Assembly: GCA_030411725.1 (NCBI GenBank)
Contig: MU839836.1
Coordinates: 310,001 to 374,000 of the forward strand
Reading direction: 5' to 3'
DNA length: 64,000 nucleotides
Source of the DNA: Echria macrotheca
Taxonomy: Eukaryota; Ascomycota; Sordariomycetes; Sordariales; Schizotheciaceae
Shown: positions 55,551 through 64,000 of the stretch, one piece after another
Layout: each line of letters starts with the position of its first letter
Position numbering within the stretch: position 1 is the stretch's first letter
Translations under genes and position numbers: made by a program
Notes under the pieces: model-generated
The model's database searches: none
The model's input: only the letters and a program-made list of their open reading frames with translations
What the model was told of the DNA's origin: nothing

Positions 55551-57747
55551 ATGGCATCTCGAAAACTCAACGTTCTGGTCTACACCGGTGAGTCCCAGCA
55601 TCAGAGTTTTTACATTATGCGATATTAACACACCGTAGGAACTGGATCAACTCTAGAGTCTGTCCGGCATTGCATGTACTCGCTGCGCCGCCTCTTGTCC
55701 CCAAACTACGCCGTCATCCCCATCGCCGAGTCGGCCCTGCTGAAAGAACCATGGGCGCCCACCTGTGCACTGCTCGTCTTCCCTGGCGGTGCTGATCTAG
55801 GCTTCTGTCGCGCCTTAAATGGCTCGGGCAACCGCCAGATAGCCCAGTTCGTTCGCCGGGGAGGTTCGTACCTCGGCTTCTGTGCGGGAGGCTACTACGG
55901 TGCCAAGCGGTGTGAGTTTGAGGTCGGCAATCCGGAGTTGGAAGTCGTTGGTAGTAGGGAGCTCGCTTTCTTCCCCGGGACTTGTCGTGGCGGCGCCTTC
56001 GGGGGTTTTGCCTATCATAGCGAGAGGGGCGCAAGGGCTGCCAAGGTCGTCATCAGGAAGGAGGTTTTCCCAAATGATGCGACCCTTCCGGATGCATTCA
56101 GCTGTTATTACAACGGCGGTGGTGTGTTTGTAGATGCGGAAAAGCAGGAGTCGGGCTGGATCGAGGTCCTGGCCGAGTACGGGGATAAACTCGCCGTCGA
56201 GTCCGGTGCCATCAAGGCCGCGGTTGTTTACTGCAAGGTTGGAGAGGGCAAGGCGATACTTACAGGGCCTCATCCAGAGTAAGCCTTCTTTCAAGCATGA
56301 TCTCGCGTTTCTAATACAGCCAGGTTCGCCGCAGTCAACCTTCACAAACAAAGAGATGTGGATGGGTACGACGACCTCCTTGAAGCGCTCCGAGCCGACG
56401 ACGTTTCGAGGACAAGCTTCCTGAAAGCATGCCTGACCAAACTCGGACTGGAAGTCAACCAAGACGAGTCACCCATCCCTAATCTCAGCAAGATGCACCT
56501 CTCGTCGGTTAACCACACCGAAGTGGGCGAGCTGCTCTTCTCGTTCGAGGACATCATCAGCAGAGAGGACGGTGAGGAGTATATCAAAGGGGAGAACGAC
56601 CTCTTCCACCTCGAGAAGCCCGACTCGCGATGGTCCATGGCGGCCTTGAACCAGTCGCTGGCCAACGAGTACCAAGCTTCCAAGAAGGCCACGACGGGAC
56701 GGGGGACGCCCGATCCCAGCGCCGAGTACATCCAGATCCCCAAGTCTGTCGTGTCCCACGAGACAGGGTGGCCCGAGCCCAAGGAGACGCCATGCTTTAA
56801 CCACGCGGTCTACTACTCGAGCCTGCGCCATTTTCGAGAGAAGGAGAAGGAAGCCGAGGAATGGGGCGACGTGTTCATGTACGGCGAGGTCGTGACCAGC
56901 ACCAACACGCTGCTTGACAAGTAAGCACCCTCACCTATAACCCATCGACAGGCTAACCCCATCCAGAAACCCCAAGCTCCTCTCTAAGCTGCCCACAGGC
57001 TTCACCCTCGCCGCCACGACCCAAGTCGCCGGCCGCGGCCGCGGCTCCAACGTCTGGGTCGCCCCCGCCGGCAGCCTCATCATGTCCACAGTGATCAACC
57101 ACCCAGCGCAGCACGCCGCCACCCGCCCCATAGTCTTCATCCAATACCTCGCGGCGGTAGCCATCGTCGAAGCCATCCGGTCCTACGACACCGGAGCGCC
57201 CTACACCAACCTCCCCGTCAAGCTCAAATGGCCCAACGACATCTACGCGCGCGACCCCTCGAAGCCGCACGAGACGTCGTACGTAAAAATCGGCGGCATC
57301 CTCTCCAACTGCGCCTACTCGCAGGGCAACTACCAAGTCGTCCTCGGCATCGGGATCAACACCAACAACGGCCGGCCGACGACCAGCCTCGACGCGCTCC
57401 TGCCCAAGTCCAGCCCGCCCTTCCAGATCGAGCGGCTGCTCGCGCGCATCCTCACGCGCATGGAGGCGCTTTATGCCGAGTTTTTGCGGACCGGCTTCTC
57501 GCGCGCCCTCGAGGAGCGGTACTACGCCCACTGGCTGCATACCGACCAGGTCGTCACGCTCGAGGCCGAGGGCGGCGTGCGCGCGCGCGTGCTGGGTATC
57601 ACGCGCGACTGGGGCATGTTGAGGGCCGAGGAGGTGAGGGCCGACGGGCCGGGGGGTGTTTTGCTCCCGACGGGCAAGGTGTGGGCTTTGCAGAGCGATG
57701 AGAATAGCTTTGACTTTTGGAGGGGGCTGGTGAGGCGGAAGACGTGA
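55551..57747 (+). CDS. BPL1: Biotin--protein ligase (holocarboxylase synthetase)
   Basis: Exons 55551-55587, 55639-56278, 56324-56920 and 56967-57747 join in phase into 684 residues; introns are 45-51 bp with GTGAGT or GTAAGC donors. The N-terminal domain (MASRKLNVLVYTGTGSTLES, VFPGGADLGFC, GGSYLGFCAGGYYGA) is the glutamine-amidotransferase-like BPL_N domain. The catalytic half has GRGRGSNVW (447-455), KLKWPNDIY (510-518), VKIGGIL (K532) and GIGINTNNG. The GRGRG loop binds biotinyl-AMP; the enzyme biotinylates acetyl-CoA carboxylase and pyruvate carboxylase in an ATP-dependent reaction. Length and order match fungal Bpl1. Confidence 0.95.
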
Positions 57748-58517
57748 AGATACTTACTTGTATGGGAGGGGGTAAGGCCCTGATGGGATTGGATAGATGG
57801 ATAGACATGGTCACGTAAAGTTAGGAATGATAGAGTTATAGTTTGTCACCGAAACATGCTCGAGACGTGTAGAAAAAACTAGGTAGAGAACTTGATTGCG
57901 ATCTCCTCGTGATCTGTGTAAAACCCATCCACGATGAAGGAGTCTAGACTTCTACGCATCAACCACCTCGTGTCTCGTGATGCCGACTCAGACCATATCA
58001 CATCCCACGCGGGATAAGTTAGGTGACCTTCATTTTGTCCACAGAATAAAAAGCTTACGTTGTTCTCTCCTGTCCCCTGTAGGGCAGGCAGGCGGAGCAA
58101 AAAAGACAAAAAACATACAACACCAGGGATTCGCTGGTCGTCACCGACCCAACTACTAGTCTGGCGGTCGCTGGCTTATCTATGGGAGAGCAGACGGGAT
58201 CCCGAGTTTTCCAGTGCCTATGGTCGTATGTGCTTGGTTCTGTCGTCTGAGATGGTTATGTAACGATGGGGGATAGACGGGGCGGGGGGGTGGACATGTA
58301 CATGTCATGGTTCTCGTCGAAGGTGACCTACGACAAACGGAAGACAGTCCATCTTACGCAATGCCAGCCACACACCATCTTACTTTCTTCACAGAGTACA
58401 CACAGGGAATAAGGGAAATCTATATTTGCTTTTTTCGTGAGTTCTATGTCTATCATTCAGCTAGCTGCCCGACCAACATCGCACACCCAGAAATCCACGA
58501 CTCGAAATCCCACACAT
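57748..58517. other. Convergent intergenic region (BPL1 and GUA1 3' ends)
   Basis: No gene seen; it contains both 3' UTRs. Confidence 0.4.
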
Positions 58518-60838
58518 CTACTCGAGCTCGATCGTTCCTACAGGACATTAACAGACTGCTACAAGAAAGGTGTTGGGACATACCAGGCGGCTTGCTCGTG
58601 ATATCATAAGTGACGCGCGACACGCCGTCGACTTCGTTGACTATCCTGGTGGCAATCTTCCTCAGAAGAGCAAAGTCAAACTCGTACGCCTCGGCCGTCA
58701 TGAAGTCGGTCGTGGTCACGGCACGGAGGATGATGATGTAGCCTATCCTGTATCAGCAACACCAATTAAAAAACGCATCAGAGTCTTACCGTAGACGCGG
58801 TTGTCACCCATGACACCGACAGCTAAACTGGTCAGTTTCTTCCATGAACTTCAAGATGTTCCATCGTCAGACATACCCTTGTTTGTATCGACGCCCGCAT
58901 ATGCTTGGGACATCTAATAACCAGTTAGCGCTGTCTGATTCCCAAGAGGTCGGCTCGCTTACCTCGTTGTAAATGCCCGCCTCCTTAATCATCGAGATGA
59001 AAATCTAAACTATGTCAGCGGAATTTCAACACAGGCCCAAACTACTAACATGGTCCGCCTTTCGGGCAATCTCGACACGCTCAGGCGTCACCTCTCCGAT
59101 AATACGGATGGCGATACCAGGGCCCGGGAAGGGATGGCGCATGACAAGATCTTCAGGAATACCCAACTGACGTCCGAGCTCCCGAACTTCGTCCTTGAAA
59201 AGTTCCCTCAGGGGCTCGATCAACTTGAGACCTTGCTGTTGATTTGTTAGCTCCCAAGAGCCTGTCAGACAGCCATTTCGAAACGTACCCCATTCATCAT
59301 GCGAGCCGGAAGACCACCGACATTGTGATGTGCTGTTTGAATTAGCATAGCCAACCTAAAGCGTAGGCCAAAGCATGGGCAACTCACTCTTGATAGTCGC
59401 CGAAGGGCCCTTGAAGCTGATACTCTCGATAACATCAGGGTAAAGAGTCCCCTGCAGGAAGAACTCCACCTTCCCGGCATTCGGGGTATTCTCAGCGGCC
59501 TTTTCAATTCGAATAGCCTCCTCCTCGAAAAGATCGATAAAGAGGTTGCCGATGAACTTCCTTTTCTTCTCCGGCTCTGTGATGCCCTTGAGACCGTCGA
59601 GGAACCGCTTCGATCCGTCCACGATCGTAAGGTTGATATTGAGGTGCTCCTGAAGCATCTGCTGCACCTGCTGGCACTCATTGAGACGCATGACGCCATT
59701 GTCAACCAAGACGGCATGGAAACGGTCGCCTTGTTGATGTCAGCAAGAATCAAGTGCCGACTGATTGGCAACGTACCAATGGCCTCTTTCATCAGCTTAG
59801 CAGCCACTGTGCTGTCTACACCGCCAGACACAGCGCCAATAACCTGTCCCTTTTCGCCAACAAGCTTGCGGATGCGGCTGATCTCCTGGTCAACAAAGTT
59901 GGACATGGTCCAGTTTTGTTTGGCACCGCAGATAGTCACGGCAAAGTTCTCAAGCAGCTTCTTGCCCCGGATCGTATGGGTGACTTCGGGGTGGAACTGG
60001 ATGCCTACTCGGGTTAATCATTGGACGGAACTAGTACCGTGGGACGAACCAAAGAGTTGCTTCTCCATGTGTGCAATTCCTGCGAATTGGGAGTTCGGTG
60101 TCGTGGCGATGGTAGCGAAGCCATCCGGCAGCTTGCTAAGCTTATCGTGATGGCTCATCCAAACTGGAACTAGTTAGAATCCTGCACAATATGTGTGTGG
60201 ATATAAGAGTTGGCAAACCTTGAGAAGCATCCTCCATGCCCTCGAACAACCGATCAGCTGGACCGCCGACCCGGAGTGCCGCAACGTCCTAGATAAAATC
60301 AACACATGCTTGCAACGCTCACTCCGGTAACCTACCGCATAGCCATATTCCCTAGCATCGCCAGCAACAACGTTTTCCTTGCAAGACCTCCACGCAATCT
60401 CCTGGAGACCATAGCAAATTCCGAGAATCGGCACGCCGAGCTCAAAGACCTTTTCATCGGCATCTAATCCTTGTCAACTGGTGGCTTGGGCCAAGACAGG
60501 GGTTAACTTACGAGGGGCATCGGCATCATATACAGAGGCAGGGCCTACGCCACATCAGAACATAATCCACATAGCACTCGACACACGTACCGCCAGACAG
60601 GATGATGCCCTTTGGCTTCCACGTCAAATCACTGATCTTGGTGGTGCATGGGAGCATCTCCGAGTACACATTGAGCTCTCTGAGACGTCTGGTGATCAGA
60701 TGAGTATATTGCGAACCGAAGTCCAGAATCAGGATGGTCTACGGGGTTCGATTAGTGTCATGCTGTGAATCGTGGGACGCTCAGACTCACATCGAAGGTC
60801 TCATGAGGGGCCTCGACCTCCTCGATGTGCGCAGCCAT
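58518..60838 (-). CDS. GUA1: GMP synthase (glutamine-hydrolysing)
   Basis: Fifteen exons join in phase (60838-60791, 60738-60591, 60544-60512, 60463-60336, 60288-60219, 60163-60050, 60004-59777, 59729-59388, 59332-59289, 59235-59050, 59004-58963, 58913-58877, 58822-58790, 58742-58584, 58537-58518) into 543 residues, the normal length. The class I amidotransferase half has SQYTHLITRRLRELNVY, LSGGPASVYD, GVPILGICYG (catalytic Cys about 93) and QFHPEVTHT (His185, Glu187). The synthetase half has the PP-loop SGGVDST (240-246), HNVGGLP, HPFPGPGIAIR, YAGVDTNK, VGVMGDNRVYGY and the dimer end VTYDITSKPPGTIE. It makes GMP from XMP, glutamine and ATP. Sixteen dense splice boundaries in a housekeeping enzyme are unusual within this window. 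Confidence 0.95.
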
Positions 60839-61562
60839 TTCTGTCAGGATTTGTTGCTATATCTCTGGGAAATAGAGCTAAAGTCGCACGGGAATGAAGC
60901 TCGCGTACACGAATCAGGTGTCTTTGGCAGCCAGAGAAGCAGAATGTGGCGGTGACTTGTATTTGGCCCTTGACGCTTCAACCCGACTTCGGTGGGATGA
61001 GATCAAGGCCGTTTGGTTCAAAAACTTTTAAGTGGGTCTCAGGCCTTATCTATTCGCTACCGGCGCTCTGATTGCAGGGGACAAGGGCCTTATCTCTACG
61101 ACCCCGCCATCCACTCAACCCCGTTCATGCGCTTCTCGTGCCCCTCCAACAACATTGCCAATCCGGAAAGTTAACGTGGGTACTTGAGGGTGCCTGTCTT
61201 TGGCGGTTTCGTCCTCAGGCTTCCTGTAGACGTATACGGGCATTATCTTGGCAAACTAGACCAGGTCTCGGACGCCTTCAGAACTGATGGCCTTTCACAA
61301 GCGGCCGAGCTTCTCCCGGGTCTCTTGGTCACAAGTCGAAATTTTGTACACCCGCATTGCCGTTAACCGCAACAGCCCCCAACGAATCGGCTTCGAGAAG
61401 AGCCCCAGTCCACGGGTGAATGCAACCCCTTTGGTGGTTGACCAATAGCCTTGCAGGTCGATTGTATTTCGCGACCCCTGATCATGGCGCAAGACCGCAT
61501 CTCTCGCGACTTCCAACTTCATCTCTCAAACTTTTCATCTCACTGCCGTCCACGATGCCGAC
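60839..61562. other. Divergent upstream region of GUA1 and the NACHT gene
   Basis: No gene seen. Antisense-type frames at 61295-61522 lack any domain. Confidence 0.4.
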
Positions 61563-64000
61563 ATGGATCCCGCCACGGCGATCGGCCTCGCCGCCGCAGT
61601 CGTGCAATTTGTCAGTTTTACCTACAAATTGGTCGACAGGACGAAGGAAATCCAGCAGTCAGCCAAGGGTCAAAGCACACAAGTCGAGACGCTCGGAACC
61701 GTCTATGGCCATCTGCTGCAGCTGAGCTCCCGGCTTGAAGCTTCGTCCATACGCGATCCCAAATTGGAGCGCGACGACTCGAGTGGGATAGCAAAGCACA
61801 TCTACGCTATCAATGACCTGTCGAAATCATGCCAGGATGACTGCAAGAGATTGTTGGAGATTGCCAAGAAACTGCAGAGCGATGGTCCAGCTGGTCGCTG
61901 GCAGAGCTTCCGCGCGGCTCTCAGGACTATGTGGAAGGGCGATGAGATTGACCAGCTCGAAGACAGGCTCCATCACACGCAAACAACTCTTACACTGCAT
62001 ATATGCGCCCTGACAGCGTAAGGTGGTCCTTGCTTCCTGCGGCTCGGCTAACCCTCAGCAAGACACTGGCATGGCGTTTTCGAGCGGCAACTCCGCGAGA
62101 TGCAAAGAGAGAGCGAGGTACTGGAAGCACGGCAATCTGCAAAGCTAGACAGACTAGCCGATCTACTGCAGCAGCTGAATGCCCGCATTGCGTCCAACCC
62201 GTCAGCACCTGGGTCCATCGGCTTCTCTCCTAGCGACATGACGAGTCTCGAGGATCAGATGTCACGACTGTCTATATTCAAAAGAGCCGCCGCCAAGGAG
62301 CAGCTGATACTCAAGTCCCTCAGCTTTGAAAGCCGCCCGGTCCGGCACAGTTCCATTGCAGCCAGTCATAGTCGAACGTTTGAATGGGCGTTCAGAATGA
62401 GCCAGTTACAAGACGCAGAAGACAATGGAGACCTGCTGCAATGGCTGACCGAAGGTCAAGGTTCATTTTGGGTCTCCGGAAAGCCAGGTTCCGGCAAATC
62501 GACCTTTATGAAATTCATCGCAGATCACCCCAAGACACTGGAAGCATTGACGACTTGGTCATCGCCCAATCGCTTGGTGGTGGCAAGTCACTACTTCTGG
62601 AGTGCAGGAACGCCAATGCAAAAGTCCTACCAGGGTTTACTACAGACGCTTCTTTACGACATATTCAGACAGCTGCCGGACTTGATCGAGATATCTTGCG
62701 AGGAGCGTTGGCCGAAGACAACGGAGGATCTTGCCCACGAGATATGGCTCCTCCCCGAGCTCCAGCGGGTGTTGCAACGAATAGCCAGCCAAGACATGGA
62801 GGTCAAGTTTTGCTTCTTCATCGACGGGCTGGATGAATTCGAAGGCGACCACATTGATTTTTGCCGCAGCCTCCTCGATCTCACTGGGTCCAGTCACATT
62901 AAGATCTGTGTTTCGAGTCGACTTTGGAATGTCTTTGAGGATTCCTTTGGCACCGACCCATCGAAAAAGCTGTACATACATGATCTGACACATAACGATA
63001 TCCGGACCTACACGGAGTCTCGTCTACAGGAACACTATCGGTGGAAAGATCTCCAGGCCGAAAGCCCGGCCGCCACCTGGCTGATCGACCAGATTACAGA
63101 GCGCGCGGCCGGTGTGTTCCTATGGGTCTTTCTGGTGACCGGGCAGCTCAGAAGCGGCCTTACCGAGTACGACAGCTTATCCGACTTGAAGAAGAGATTG
63201 GATAGCATTCCCGTGGACCTCGAGGCATTTTTCAAACAGATTCTCGAATCGGTCGAGCCTTTCTACCATGAGAAGATGGCCACGACCCTGTTGATAACAT
63301 TAGCAGCCAGAGAACCGGCCCATATTACCATTTACAGTTTTCATGACGAGGAATACGAGGATAAAGACTACGCCCTCAAGATTCCCGTCAAACCACTGCC
63401 AAAGAACCAGGTCACGGCAAACCGGGAACGAATGACCCGTCGCCTCAACGCACGTTGCCGAGGCCTTGTCGAGGTGACGAAACGGGGTTCCCGTGTTGAG
63501 TTTCTACGTATGTGCCCCCCATCCTCGCCGGATTGTATTGATGATCAGCAGACCGGAGCGTCGTGGACTTCTTGAACACAAGAGGCATGTCAGAGTTCTT
63601 GAAGGCAAAGGCACCCCAGGGCTTCAATCCCCACCTGTCCCTCATCTACGCATACACCGCCTACATCAAGACCACCAGGTTTACCAAGGTTGTCGACAGG
63701 ACGGCTTTTGCCCAGAACACACCCACCCCGTTCACATCCGCCCTGCGTGAGGTCTTGGCCCACGCCAAGGAGATTGACGAGACTCCTGACGCATACGACT
63801 TTCTGGACGAGATCGACCACTGCATACCGGCAATGCAAGCACAAGGACAGGTTGTCACAAACGTGTGGAACCATCCGGACAACCCGGCGGTTGTTGTCTT
63901 CCGAGACTTCGTCGTCGAGTTCTGTCTGACGGGCTACATCAAGCACGCACTACTCCAGGAGCCAGGCTACTTCTCTTATTTCTACCAACCGCTGCTTGCT
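61563..64000 (+). CDS. NACHT-NTPase (STAND) protein, cut by right window edge
   Basis: Exons 61563-62017, 62063-63507 and 63552-64000 (end of window) join in phase across introns of 45 bp (GTAAGG...AGCAAG, GGCTAACC branch) and 44 bp (GTATGT...CAGCAG). The visible part has 783 residues. MDPATAIGLAAAVVQFVSFT starts a fungal helical N-domain. FWVSGKPGSGKSTFMKFI (Walker A, about 291-299) and FCFFIDGLDEFEGD (Walker B, about 400-413) lie in the NTPase. FQDSFGTDPSKKLYIHDLTH-like and AGVFLWVFLV blocks follow. The order fits NPHP3-type N-terminal NACHT proteins (PF24883). Such proteins are NLR-like switches in fungal self/non-self recognition (family knowledge). The C-terminal repeats, if any, are outside the window. 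Confidence 0.9.

Noticed and set aside
57228..57701. 157-codon frame inside the BPL1 catalytic exon
   Set aside because: Overlaps the conserved biotin ligase frame in another phase.

Overview
This window is nuclear DNA of a filamentous ascomycete (Pezizomycotina, probably Sordariomycetes; the class is an inference). Introns are short (about 45-140 bp), with GTRNGT donors and CTRAC-type branch points. Protein families are fungus-specific: HET, NACHT/STAND with fungal N-termini, DUF3176, DUF6594 and CFEM-like. There is no operon structure. Exon boundaries were inferred by eye from splice signals and reading phase; they are predictions.

Layout. Left edge to about 32 kb is accessory, repeat-rich DNA. 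It holds the start of a HET gene (1-198), a 5'-truncated ankyrin-type gene (643-3306), LTR remnants, a perfect solo LTR, a HET pseudogene next to an assembly artefact (4.5-5.2 kb), a LINE reverse-transcriptase relic (5.7-6.3 kb), a 1155-residue protein with a nuclease-like core (10.5-14 kb), a HET pseudogene (15.7-16.1 kb), a DUF3176 membrane protein (17.4-19.4 kb), a decayed Ty3/gypsy fragment (19.8-20.8 kb), an intact HET protein with an extra N-terminal module (21.4-24.1 kb), a CFEM-like membrane protein, a DUF6594 gene with an apparent frameshift, and a STAND-type N-terminal gene piece cut by an LTR (29.7-31.3 kb).

32-47 kb holds three related C2H2-type proteins within 6.6 kb, a 423-bp inverted-repeat element, a second intact HET gene, an F-box-like hypothetical gene and a repeat-borne small ORF. 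47.7-60.8 kb is a dense block of mostly conserved housekeeping genes: GT25 glycosyltransferase, a 48-bp-repeat protein with an in-frame stop, TB2/DP1/HVA22 protein, MGM101, COA4, biotin-protein ligase and a 15-exon GMP synthase. A NACHT-NTPase gene starts at 61.6 kb and runs off the right edge.

Theme. The housekeeping genes serve mitochondrial DNA maintenance, cytochrome oxidase assembly, biotinylation and GMP synthesis; they are independent neighbours. The accessory part is unusually rich in self/non-self recognition families: five HET loci (two intact, two broken, one cut by the window), one NACHT protein and two STAND/ankyrin pieces. They are mixed with decayed transposons whose stops look like C-to-T decay (RIP-like, inferred). 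This resembles a heterokaryon-incompatibility/NLR-type region in turnover.
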